A stretch of 39,292 nucleotides of DNA from Candidatus Thorarchaeota archaeon (GTDB lineage: Archaea > Asgardarchaeota > Thorarchaeia > Thorarchaeales > Thorarchaeaceae). The notes under the pieces were generated by a model. That model had not been told where the DNA came from, did not search any database, and saw only the letters and a program-made list of their open reading frames with translations. The stretch lies in assembly GCA_003345595.1 (NCBI GenBank), contig PRDI01000040.1, positions 1 to 39,292 of the forward strand, in the 5' to 3' direction. The position numbers were made by a program, and so were the translations under genes. Positions 32,432 to 39,292 of this stretch are shown here, piece by piece. The stretch's first letter is position 1, and every line of letters begins with the position of its first letter.

Positions 32432-33682
32432 GTGAGCCGTCACTCCGCTATTACGGTATTCTATTTCCTAGCCCTCGGGTCGGGAGTCATGAGGACGTTC
32501 TCTGTCACTTTTGACATTGTTGCACTCAACACTGTAATGTCGCCCATTACGGTGGAGGATTCCTTGGTGTATGGGTTCATGTCGCAGTGGGTGAGCTTTG
32601 CTGCCACGTTCTTGGTCGTTGCATTTCTCAGTCTGAGGCACACGATTGATGGGAAGCCTAGGGCCATAGGCTACAAAGTGGATCCAGACTTCGGCAGAAT
32701 GAGCATTCTCCCAAAGGAACCCATGAAATACCAGCTGCTGGCGGGTGTGTTTGCAGGAATCTCAACCCTGTCTTACTATGTAATCGCCGGTCAATCAGAT
32801 GCATCCGCAGTATTGCCATTTGGACAGCTAGTGATTGTTTACCTCCTGTTTGCAGACCTCATGGCCGAGAAGGACACGCCGACAATCATAGAAATCCAGT
32901 GCATAACTTCGATACTATTGGGCGTTCTCCTCGTCGGGGTTTCTCCGGGCGGCTTTGACCCAATCGCGTTGCTCATAGTTCTGGTACCGCTGAATCTCGC
33001 ATCTGCTTTCTTCACATACTTTCAGAAGAAGACCAAACGATACGCAATAAGACCGGGACTTAGAGTTGACTCCCTCAACATGCGTCTCTGGTCTCTTTTG
33101 TTCCTCAACATTACGTTCAGTCTGCCGGCGGCACTGATGATAACGCCGACGGGATGGGCAGAGATGGTTCAGACCTTTGTACCCTTGCTCTGGATGATGG
33201 TAGGCTCCTCACTGACCGCATTCTTTTCCTTGGTCATGTATGTTCGGGCATTGGGAAGGGGCTCCATGGCGGTCGTGAATTCGCTCTCTTCCATATCTGT
33301 GGTTCTGGGAATCCCAGTCACTCTTATTGGCAACTTCTTTCTTCCCGGCGGGTTTGGCAGCATCACCTCTGATACGTTTCTCTGGACCTTGAAAGTCTTT
33401 GGCGTTATTCTTGTCATGATAGGTGTCTTTGCTCTCCAAGGTTCCGATGTCAGATCAATAATGCTACTCAGGGTCAAGCCCCAGACTGGAGATCTGCTCC
33501 CGCTTCTTTATGAGATAAAAGGAGTGGAGAGCGCATCTGCACTTGCCGGTGGCATAGACTATCTGTTGAGCGTCAAGTCCAGAAGCTTGGCTAAAACGAG
33601 AACACAGATACTCAAACGAGTTCAACGGGTGCCGGGTGTGGCAAGCATTCACACGCTGATAGTGCTGAGAGAGTATAGGTAG
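32432..33682 (+). CDS. EamA/DMT-type transporter fused to a C-terminal RAM (Lrp/AsnC ligand-binding) domain
   Basis: A 416-residue protein of two parts. Residues about 8-338 hold about ten membrane segments in two halves, the drug/metabolite transporter (EamA) layout (for example VLPFGQLVIVYLLFADLM and SLVMYVRALGRGSMAVVNSLS). Residues about 345-416 form a soluble tail: MLLRVKPQTGDLLPLLYEIKG, a GGIDYLLSV segment and VPGVASIHTLIVL. That tail lines up with the stand-alone RAM protein encoded next door (MKIDIGSTEDVVDKL, GEFDVIVRL, IRGIRETTTAVVE), including the Gly-x-x-Asp. RAM domains bind amino acids in Lrp/AsnC regulators. A transporter carrying one could be regulated by its cargo. GTG start with no strong ribosome site; gap to the next gene is 41 nt. 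Confidence 0.82.
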   Translation: MSRHSAITVFYFLALGSGVMRTFSVTFDIVALNTVMSPITVEDSLVYGFMSQWVSFAATFLVVAFLSLRHTIDGKPRAIGYKVDPDFGRMSILPKEPMKYQLLAGVFAGISTLSYYVIAGQSDASAVLPFGQLVIVYLLFADLMAEKDTPTIIEIQCITSILLGVLLVGVSPGGFDPIALLIVLVPLNLASAFFTYFQKKTKRYAIRPGLRVDSLNMRLWSLLFLNITFSLPAALMITPTGWAEMVQTFVPLLWMMVGSSLTAFFSLVMYVRALGRGSMAVVNSLSSISVVLGIPVTLIGNFFLPGGFGSITSDTFLWTLKVFGVILVMIGVFALQGSDVRSIMLLRVKPQTGDLLPLLYEIKGVESASALAGGIDYLLSVKSRSLAKTRTQILKRVQRVPGVASIHTLIVLREYR

Positions 33683-33723
33683 GGATAAGAAGCAATGAAG
33701 TTCGACTCGCGTGAGGTGGAACA

Positions 33724-33978
33724 ATGGTAGGTCAGATAACCGCGTACGTGCTCATGAAAATCGACATTGGTAGCACAGAGGACGTCGTCGACAAGCTCAG
33801 GCTCATAGAGAAAGCGAACAAGATAGCTGTCACAACAGGGGAGTTCGATGTGATCGTGAGGCTGGAAGTGGACAGCCTTGAGGAGCTATACGACATCACT
33901 GTCCGCAAAATACACAGCATCCGTGGGATTAGGGAAACCACTACTGCCGTTGTTGAGAAGATGGTCACCACACCTTAG
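33724..33978 (+). CDS. Stand-alone RAM (Lrp/AsnC ligand-binding) domain protein
   Basis: An 84-residue protein that is only the ligand-binding half of Lrp/AsnC regulators, without a helix-turn-helix. It has the beta-alpha-beta order: AYVLMKIDIG, VVDKLRLIEKANKIAVTTG, GEFDVIVRLEV, then ELYDITVRKIHSIRGIRETTTAVV. Stand-alone RAM proteins form dimers and higher oligomers and bind amino acids. The ATG has GAGGTGG 5 nt upstream. It sits 41 nt after a transporter ending in the same kind of domain, so the two could mix through the RAM interface. No DNA-binding region is present, so it is not a repressor by itself. Confidence 0.88.
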   Translation: MVGQITAYVLMKIDIGSTEDVVDKLRLIEKANKIAVTTGEFDVIVRLEVDSLEELYDITVRKIHSIRGIRETTTAVVEKMVTTP

Positions 33979-33983
33979 AGAAT

Positions 33984-33992
33984 CCTTATATC
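33984..33992 (+). promoter_or_regulatory. TATA-like box for the ABC exporter operon
   Basis: CCTTATATC lies about 85 nt before the TTG start at 34077 and predicts transcription from near 34016, separating the exporter from the RAM gene upstream. Confidence 0.4.
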
Positions 33993-34076
33993 GGTTCTAT
34001 CATTGCGCCGAGCGCCGGGGCATTCCACTGACTGGCATGTCTTGCGGCGCAAAGGAGTCTCATCGGAGTGATATGA

Positions 34077-35018
34077 TTGGACGAGGTTGTTCTGACAGGC
34101 CTGACCAAGAACTTCGGCGAGCTTGTTGCTGTAAGCGAAGTGAACCTTGAGGTCCCTGAGGGAACCATCTTCGGGCTTCTTGGTCCAAACGGTGCAGGCA
34201 AGAGTACGACTATTAGGCTACTGTGTACTTTGCTTAGACCCAGCGACGGGACTGCGACTGTGGCAGGGTATGATATCATCCAGAACCCTGTAGATGTGCG
34301 CCAAATCACAGGCGTTCTGCCAGAGGAGGGCAATCATACACTATACCCTTCCATGACTGGATATGAGAATCTGCAGTATTTTGCCAGACTGTACGGAGTA
34401 CCCGAAGAGGAGATCGATGGTCGGATAGAAGAGCTCCTCACTTTCATGGAGCTTTGGGATAGGAGAGATGACAAGGCAGGACAACTGAGCACCGGCAATA
34501 GGCAACGGCTTGCTCTCTGCAGGGCACTTCTCCACAAGCCAAAGGTCTTGCTGTTGGATGAGCCCACTTCGGCTCTCGATCCCGTGGCTGCTAAAAGGGT
34601 CCGGGAGTTAATACTGAATTTCGCCAAGAAGTACAAGCAGACCTTCTTCATCAACTCGCACAATCTTGCGGAAGTCCAGAGAATATGCGACAGCATTGCT
34701 ATCATCGATGAAGGAAAGATTGTTCTGACTGGCAAGACCACAGAACTGCGCGAGAAGTTGCATGGACTCCAAGAGTATGAAATAAGAGTGACTGGAGGAG
34801 TGAGCAAGGCGGAGTCAGTCCTTAAGACAGTGGATTACGTGGAGATCCAGAGGGCCGAAATTGACACGATCGTCGTGCGCATTCGCGATCCCATGCAGAA
34901 CAACTCCAAGCTGATGAGGAAGCTGTTGGATGCAGGTATCAACATCGTGGAGTTCTCAGAAGAAGAGGCGACGTTGGAAGATCTCTATCTCCAGACAATC
35001 AAGGGGGGTGCAAAGTGA
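34077..35018 (+). CDS. ABC transporter ATPase
   Basis: A 313-residue nucleotide-binding subunit. Walker A is GPNGAGKST (about residues 36-44), the signature is LSTGNRQRL (in place of LSGGQ, as in some NatA/drug-export ATPases), Walker B plus catalytic Glu is VLLLDEPTSALD, and the switch His is in FINSHNL. The last 90 residues (VTGGVSKAESVLKTVDYVEI onward) form the regulatory domain of CcmA/NatA-type ATPases. Start is TTG with a GGAGTGAT ribosome site. It overlaps the permease gene by one nucleotide (stop TGA, start ATG), so both are made together. Likely exports a lipid, ion or drug-like substrate; not resolved. Confidence 0.92.
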   Translation: MDEVVLTGLTKNFGELVAVSEVNLEVPEGTIFGLLGPNGAGKSTTIRLLCTLLRPSDGTATVAGYDIIQNPVDVRQITGVLPEEGNHTLYPSMTGYENLQYFARLYGVPEEEIDGRIEELLTFMELWDRRDDKAGQLSTGNRQRLALCRALLHKPKVLLLDEPTSALDPVAAKRVRELILNFAKKYKQTFFINSHNLAEVQRICDSIAIIDEGKIVLTGKTTELREKLHGLQEYEIRVTGGVSKAESVLKTVDYVEIQRAEIDTIVVRIRDPMQNNSKLMRKLLDAGINIVEFSEEEATLEDLYLQTIKGGAK

Positions 35019-35779
35019 TGGCACGGAGCAAACCTATGCTTGTCGCGATGGCAGACCTCAGGATGGCGATGCAGGTCAGGTATGTGAAGCTTGGGATAGT
35101 AGGCATGGGCGCCCTAGGGCCGCTTATGGCCATAATCATGATTTCAGTATTCGTCATATTTCCGACAACCGAAGAAGAAACAAGCTTGATCTTGGGAATC
35201 ATGATCCCTATGGCAGGGACACTACTTGCCGTTTTCTCAGTCATCCCAGCTACGCTTATCGCCGCCAACTCTTTGGTGGGTGAGCGTGAACAAGACACGC
35301 TTGAGCCACTTCTGTGCACTCCCCTTACCGATCGAGAGTTGCTCTGGGGCAAGACTCTGAGTTCGCTGATTCCTAGTTTGACTATCCTCTTGGCAGGAAC
35401 CGCGGTTGTCATGATAGTTACCAACGTCATTTTCGTTCTGTACGGGCGGCCCATGATGCTAGTGCCGGACCTCGCGGGGCTGTTTCTCATCCTGACCGCA
35501 GGTCCAGCGATTATACTGACAGCGGTGTCCATTAACATCTTGATTAGCGGCAAGGTCAAGAGAGTGTACGAAGCGTACCAGACTTCCGGGGCGATAATCC
35601 TTGTCCTCATGATTCCAATGTTTGCGCCAATCATAGGGATGGAATCAGGTATACCGAACACGAGCATGGTGTGGACTGTGAACATCGTGACCACCCTGAT
35701 CGCCGCAACCCTCATGATTGTCACATGGAGCCTCGCAGTCAAACGATTCAACCGTGACAGAATGATATCTCTCAGGTGA
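35018..35779 (+). CDS. ABC-2 type permease
   Basis: A 253-residue permease with about six membrane segments. The cytoplasmic coupling segment GEREQDTLEPLLCTPLTDRELLWGK (near residues 87-111; split here only for reading) is the mark of ABC-2 exporters such as NatB. I use the ATG at 35018, which overlaps the ATPase stop as TGATG and has GGGGGTG 7 nt upstream, in preference to the GTG at 35015. With the ATPase it forms a complete half-transporter pair that should dimerise. A hairpin and T-rich tract follow the stop. It is a different subtype from the orphan permease at 18805, which has a large external loop. Confidence 0.88.
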   Translation: MARSKPMLVAMADLRMAMQVRYVKLGIVGMGALGPLMAIIMISVFVIFPTTEEETSLILGIMIPMAGTLLAVFSVIPATLIAANSLVGEREQDTLEPLLCTPLTDRELLWGKTLSSLIPSLTILLAGTAVVMIVTNVIFVLYGRPMMLVPDLAGLFLILTAGPAIILTAVSINILISGKVKRVYEAYQTSGAIILVLMIPMFAPIIGMESGIPNTSMVWTVNIVTTLIAATLMIVTWSLAVKRFNRDRMISLR

Positions 35780-35780
35780 A

Positions 35781-35820
35781 GCGGCAACCAGACCGCCGCC
35801 TCCTCTTTTCATTCGTTCGC
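35781..35820 (+). terminator. Hairpin with pyrimidine-rich tail after the ABC exporter
   Basis: GCGGC (35781-35785) and GCCGC (35795-35799) form a short G/C stem just after the permease stop, followed by CTCCTCTTTTCATTCGTT. The shape and place match the elements at 2491 and 8900, so I read it as a terminator. Confidence 0.5.
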
Positions 35821-35860
35821 CCCGTGTTTCAGGGGTTGTGCTGCGCAGTGCTTGCGTCAC

Positions 35861-36388
35861 TCAGTCACGAATCTTCCTGAGACCTGTCGGGTACCTCACT
35901 GCAAGGTCCCTGTATATCGCCTTGAATCTTGACAACTCCTCCTTGTGACGCTGTTGAACATCGCCGATGACCTTTGCTGGAATGCCCACCGCAATCTTCT
36001 CATCTGGCACCTCGAAGCTTTGTGTCACTACTGCGCCTTCGCCAACAACCGCCCAGCGGCCAATGACAGCATAGTCAGAAACAATCGCGCCCATGCCTAT
36101 GACTGCCTCGTCCCTGACCGTGGCATTATGAATAACACAGCCATGTCCCAGTGTGACGTTCTTGCCGATGGCAGTCTTTTCTCCGGGCCTGGCATGCACG
36201 ACTACATTGTCTTGGACACTGGTCCCTTCGCCTATTGACACTTCTCCGTAGTCGCCCTTGACGACAGCGCCTGGCGCAACGTAGCACTGGTTGCCAATCT
36301 GAACCTTCCCGATTACCGAAGCTGAGTGACTGATGTAAGTTCTCTCACCGATTGTTGGGACTCTGCCTTCGAATTCGTATACCGTCAT
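35861..36388 (-). CDS. Gamma carbonic anhydrase-like left-handed beta-helix protein
   Basis: A 175-residue hexapeptide-repeat protein (left-handed beta helix), usually a homotrimer. Zinc-ligand candidates are H65 (VVVHA), H82 (LGHG) and H87 (CVIHN), matching the three histidines of gamma carbonic anhydrase Cam. The repeats run from about 12 to 140, followed by a C-terminal helix (QRHKEELSRFKAIYRDLAV). The Cam acidic loop is short, so it may belong to the CaiE/PaaY/YrdA-like branch, whose activity is often low or unknown. The ATG has no strong ribosome site; a TATA-like CTAAATATC lies about 30 nt upstream. It converges with the ABC exporter. Confidence 0.9.
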   Translation of the reverse strand: MTVYEFEGRVPTIGERTYISHSASVIGKVQIGNQCYVAPGAVVKGDYGEVSIGEGTSVQDNVVVHARPGEKTAIGKNVTLGHGCVIHNATVRDEAVIGMGAIVSDYAVIGRWAVVGEGAVVTQSFEVPDEKIAVGIPAKVIGDVQQRHKEELSRFKAIYRDLAVRYPTGLRKIRD

Positions 36389-36417
36389 ATGCCATCAAGA
36401 GTATCTAGTTAGGACGG

Positions 36418-36429
36418 ATATTTAGGTTG
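36418..36429 (-). promoter_or_regulatory. TATA-like box for the gamma carbonic anhydrase-like gene
   Basis: Minus-strand ACCTAAATATCC sits about 35 nt before the ATG at 36388 and predicts a short leader. Confidence 0.35.
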
Positions 36430-36546
36430 AGTACCGGCCGGACCTACGAGCAAGGGTTAGTTCAGAGCAATCCACTGTCTGTTCACAGACCCCCGAAACG
36501 TTATATTCGCGAATGGCGATATCTGTGACAGTCCGATTACCAACTA

Positions 36547-36960
36547 ATGGGGTCGTGGATTATGCCAGCTCGACCGCGAAAAGAGAACAAGGTGCCAGTG
36601 TTCCCGATTCTTCGTGGGGAAGCAGTGGGCAAGACCGGGGAGTTCATTGGTCATGTCGTGATTGTGTCTTCTCCGAAGGACCTGAAACGAAAATGGCTGC
36701 CTGACCATATCGCCGTTCTGGATCAAAGCCTCGAACGTCACTTCAAGGCGAATCCTAAATATCTGGACGACCTTTTTGTCAAAGTCAAGGCTGTGGTTGC
36801 AGAGTTCGGAGAATCAATCGGTGAATTCGCTGCCTCTGCCTATGCGCACGACGCAGTAGGTATGGTAAAAATCGCGGACGCCACCAAGGTACTGGAGAAT
36901 GGCATGCACATACGTGTGCGGGCTTCAGAGAACCTCGGCGAGATCTTCTTCATCGACTGA
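36547..36960 (+). CDS. Stand-alone PEP-utilizing swivel domain lacking the phosphohistidine
   Basis: A 137-residue protein that looks like the mobile swivel domain of PEP synthase/PPDK on its own. The entry GEFIGHVVIVSSPKDLKRK, the turn PDHIAVLDQ and the end VKIADATKVLENGMHIRV match that fold. In the family the segment GG-x-x-SHAA carries the phosphorylated His; here it reads GESIGEFAAS, so the His is Phe and phosphotransfer is unlikely. A regulatory, binding or degraded enzyme role is possible. Start is ATG at 36547 with a TATA-like GTTATATTC at about 36500; an in-frame ATG at 36562 is an alternative. Single gene. Function unknown. Confidence 0.65.
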   Translation: MGSWIMPARPRKENKVPVFPILRGEAVGKTGEFIGHVVIVSSPKDLKRKWLPDHIAVLDQSLERHFKANPKYLDDLFVKVKAVVAEFGESIGEFAASAYAHDAVGMVKIADATKVLENGMHIRVRASENLGEIFFID

Positions 36961-37033
36961 CGAAGACTGCGAGCCCCGACTGTCGCCGGTCAGTTTCAGG
37001 ATGAGTGTGTTCCACTCAAGCAGATAGCGAAAG

Positions 37034-37042
37034 CCTTTATGT
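37034..37042 (+). promoter_or_regulatory. TATA-like box for the four-TM unknown gene
   Basis: CCTTTATGT predicts transcription from near 37062. It covers the ORF's first ATG (37039), so that ATG cannot be in the message if this box is used, and the GTG at 37078 becomes the likely start. Confidence 0.4.
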
Positions 37043-37077
37043 GCAAGGCTGAACCCTCGGGATTAGAGGATGGGAAA

Positions 37078-38130
37078 GTGCACCCTTCGGACCGGTCCAA
37101 GAGAGGCATTCTTCTGATAGATTCGTCCGTAGTCCGCAGAACCGGCTTGAAGGCATTGGTTGTGAGCGTGCCAGTACTCACGGGATACACCATCTTCCTC
37201 ACGTTGCTTTCACCGGTTTCCGGGACAGTGCCAGGGGCAATCGTGCTGCTCGCGTTCGAGGCGATGATCGGGCTGGCGGCAACGCGCGTGTATAACGGTT
37301 TTGGAGTCAGAGCCAGGGCCCTTGTCGGTTTCAAGGACCCCTCCCAGCTGACTGGCCCTAGAAGGGAAACAGTGGCAGAAACGCATCTCGAAGAGATTGC
37401 CAGACTATTCGAGAGAACGGAACGCGAAGCGAAGCGATACGACTCCATGAAAATCGATGACATGACTGATGTCGCATGGTTCGTTGTGCTTGTTTATGCA
37501 GTGGGGAGCATCGGGCTTATGGTGGCAACAGGACCGAACTTCGCGTTGTGCCTTGGGGCGATGCCGCTGACAGCCGCTATCTGCCTGATCTGCTTTGTGG
37601 ATGGCTTCAGAAGTGCATCGGTCAGAAACCTTTCCGACGACCTCGACGAGCTTGAGAACCACATCATGACACGTCTACGCATTCTTCAGTCTGTGACAAG
37701 GAATCACAACGGAACGATTCGCGTTCGCTGGCTTGATATAGGAAAAAGGCAACTCGTCGCTGATATTGGAATTGTCATCACTATTCCTAGGAGACAAAGT
37801 CACAGTGACGTCGCCGTATACTACTGGCTCGGTATTCTCTCCTCAGAGTGCGAACGTCTTGAGATTGTAGGAGAGAGCGAAATCCGCGATTTGCTTGCTA
37901 GTGTCCTAGCCGCACTCTCTATAGTTGTGGAGTTGGGCTGGAAAACTGAAGTGGAAGAAAGAGTGTCAGGGTTCCGTGTACAGATTCTGAACCCGCTTCA
38001 TGAGATAAAGGTTTCATCTCTTTCTTCAATCGTCACAACACCCACAAGCTCACAAAAGGTGTCTGAAACAATTGCTGGCACCGTTTCACAACTGCAGGAA
38101 GTACTGGGAGCCGAAGGCGCATCAATCTGA
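37078..38130 (+). CDS. Membrane protein of unknown function, about four TM
   Basis: A protein of about 350 residues. Two hydrophobic segments near residues 24-47 and 51-72, a charged cytoplasmic-looking helix (EEIARLFERTEREAKRY), two more segments near 132-152 and 157-176, and a long soluble C-terminus of about 170 residues with a strand-rich core (RVRWLDIGKRQLVADIGIVITI). Start choice: GTG 37078 has GAGG at 37066-37069, while the ATG at 37039 overlaps the likely TATA box. I do not recognise the family. The membrane hairpin, amphipathic helix, second hairpin and tail could fit a sensor or scaffold. Confidence 0.7.
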   Translation: MHPSDRSKRGILLIDSSVVRRTGLKALVVSVPVLTGYTIFLTLLSPVSGTVPGAIVLLAFEAMIGLAATRVYNGFGVRARALVGFKDPSQLTGPRRETVAETHLEEIARLFERTEREAKRYDSMKIDDMTDVAWFVVLVYAVGSIGLMVATGPNFALCLGAMPLTAAICLICFVDGFRSASVRNLSDDLDELENHIMTRLRILQSVTRNHNGTIRVRWLDIGKRQLVADIGIVITIPRRQSHSDVAVYYWLGILSSECERLEIVGESEIRDLLASVLAALSIVVELGWKTEVEERVSGFRVQILNPLHEIKVSSLSSIVTTPTSSQKVSETIAGTVSQLQEVLGAEGASI

Positions 38131-38215
38131 ACATGCAACAGACGAGAAACATAATCTGTGATCAATTTGGCCGTCAGCACGCAGAACAGAACAGTAGATT
38201 GAGTCGCTGGGCAGC

Positions 38216-38224
38216 TCATATAAG
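38216..38224 (+). promoter_or_regulatory. TATA-like box for the right-edge gene
   Basis: TCATATAAG lies about 47 nt before the ATG at 38267 and predicts transcription from near 38247. Confidence 0.4.
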
Positions 38225-38266
38225 ACGGAATTGAAAAGCGTTAGGCACAATGAGGACACGATCGAG

Positions 38267-39292
38267 ATGAAGGTCAGACTACGAATCGACACCCAGTGGC
38301 TCGATGCAGAAACGAAAGGCATGGCGAGGCTCAGAAGGGGCTACCAGTCATGGGAAGAATCAACCCTGCGAACAGCCAAGGAAGCAAAGGACCTGCGCGG
38401 CCTACGTGAGCTTTTCTACAGTCTGGGAGACCGATGGGAGTGGAATCAGACAACTGGAGCTTGGCTGGCTGAAGGAAAACCCCTCGAAACAATCGGTTTA
38501 ATCTTGCGAATGCCTGGTCTGAAGCCCGACACCGAGCGCAGCATCCTGTATGCAGTGATGGCCTACAGCAAAGGGTTCACCGCCCAGTTCGATCACTTGG
38601 GAGACAAAGAGCGGATAATCATCGAACGGAATAGGAAGACCGGACGTGTTTCTTGTTGGTCCACGACGGGCCACGGAGCAATGGACTTGTTACCTGTCGA
38701 TCTTACGGGCTTTGGGACAATTGATGATGCGCTACTAGCCTGCCACATTGTCGCACAACCCGGAGATCACGCCCTTCGCTTGGAACTCCCATCCTCAAGA
38801 AGCGGGCTGCTGGCCATTATCCAAAGACTCTGGAATCTTGCGAGTGGCAGCGAATCATTCACTCTGAAAGAGGTCGGAGTCGTTACTGCTGACGACATCG
38901 AATCAAAACTCGACATAGATTTCTATCGCTACGCCAAGGCAGTGATCGACCTTGAACGGATGTGGAAGGAACTCGGTACGGGAGCGGCTGGAAGAGTGAA
39001 GGAGGCCATATCTGATAATGTGCCTCAGGAGATTGAAGTGCAGGACAGAATCACAATGCGGAAGATTGAGGGATTACTTCATGTGTTGTGGTTCAGACCG
39101 CCTGCCCAACAGCTTCGGCACGTACAGGACCTGCGCGGGACACTCGAGTCACAACGGGCACCAACAGATCGTGAGCGTGCCCTTATTCTGCAGGTCAGGG
39201 AATTGGCAGAGAGCCTGGACTCCGTCCTTGAGAGAGCCAAGTATCTGAAGTGGAAGAGAGTGATGGAGGAAAGAAGCTACAGTCAGAGTGAG
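38267..39292 (+). CDS. Unknown protein, C-terminus beyond the window
   Basis: The frame runs 342 codons from ATG 38267 to the right edge with no stop. It begins MKVRLRIDTQWLDAETKG and is soluble, basic and rich in charged helices (for example LRTAKEAKDLRGLRELFYSL and VLERAKYLKWKRVMEE near the edge). A middle section (about 90-205) looks more like a mixed alpha/beta domain: IERNRKTGRVSCW, DLLPVDLTGF, HALRLELPSS. No membrane segment or enzyme motif is seen. A GAGG lies 11 nt before the ATG. I do not recognise the family. Confidence 0.7.
   Translation, partial: MKVRLRIDTQWLDAETKGMARLRRGYQSWEESTLRTAKEAKDLRGLRELFYSLGDRWEWNQTTGAWLAEGKPLETIGLILRMPGLKPDTERSILYAVMAYSKGFTAQFDHLGDKERIIIERNRKTGRVSCWSTTGHGAMDLLPVDLTGFGTIDDALLACHIVAQPGDHALRLELPSSRSGLLAIIQRLWNLASGSESFTLKEVGVVTADDIESKLDIDFYRYAKAVIDLERMWKELGTGAAGRVKEAISDNVPQEIEVQDRITMRKIEGLLHVLWFRPPAQQLRHVQDLRGTLESQRAPTDRERALILQVRELAESLDSVLERAKYLKWKRVMEERSYSQSE

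Noticed and set aside
1..39292. CRISPR arrays, insertion sequences, integrase or att sites, tRNA and rRNA genes
   Set aside because: I looked for regularly spaced repeats, transposase motifs and the tRNA T-loop pattern, and saw none that hold up; T-loop-like strings fall within coding sequence.

Overview
The window reads as archaeal chromosome, about half G+C, gene-dense, with no rRNA, tRNA, CRISPR array or transposase that I can see. Evidence for archaea: AT-rich TATA-like boxes 25-35 nt before several starts, strong GGAGG/GGTGA ribosome sites, common TTG and GTG starts, and typically archaeal families (tungsten aldehyde:ferredoxin oxidoreductase, an F420-type luciferase-like oxidoreductase, DUF99, the archaeal coiled-coil family, stand-alone Lrp/AsnC ligand-binding domain). 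One single and one tandem Roadblock/LC7 protein plus a subtilase resembling eukaryotic site-1 protease point to an Asgard lineage, perhaps Thorarchaeia-like. That placement is inference, not proven by a marker gene.

Layout. 1-2324: partial unknown gene, two-TM protein, first DUF917 protein. 2531-6457: metallophosphoesterase on minus, then a plus operon of a nucleotidyltransferase-fold protein, a second DUF917 protein and an Asp/Glu/hydantoin racemase. 6490-11333: minus block of MFS transporter, Mer-like flavin/F420 oxidoreductase, aldehyde ferredoxin oxidoreductase and its 16-Cys ferredoxin. Together 1203-11333 looks like a catabolic island for a hydantoin-like or related small molecule, with low-potential electron carriers. 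11567-14387: solitary Eco57I/TaqI-like adenine methyltransferase and DUF2085 membrane protein. 14501-17530: DegT aminotransferase, SerB-like HAD phosphatase, and a cytosolic gingipain/caspase-fold peptidase. 17851-19983: AlkA-like DNA glycosylase with an orphan ABC-2 permease. 20082-23052: divergent pair of a CPBP intramembrane protease and a membrane-anchored subtilase with a site-1-protease-like C-terminal module.

23055-27664: Roadblock protein, DUF99, HD nucleotidase, BMP-type binding protein, double Roadblock protein and a tandem winged-helix regulator. 27910-31120: GlmS, a small unknown protein and a RimK-type ATP-grasp ligase. 31302-33978: coiled-coil protein, an EamA-type transporter fused to an Lrp/AsnC ligand-binding (RAM) domain, and a separate RAM protein; this is the most unusual arrangement here. 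34077-35779: complete ABC exporter. 35861-39292: gamma carbonic anhydrase-like protein, a phosphohistidine swivel domain lacking its histidine, a four-TM unknown, and an unknown gene running off the right edge. Convergent genes often touch or overlap at their stop codons, and three transcription units end in a hairpin followed by a pyrimidine-rich tract.
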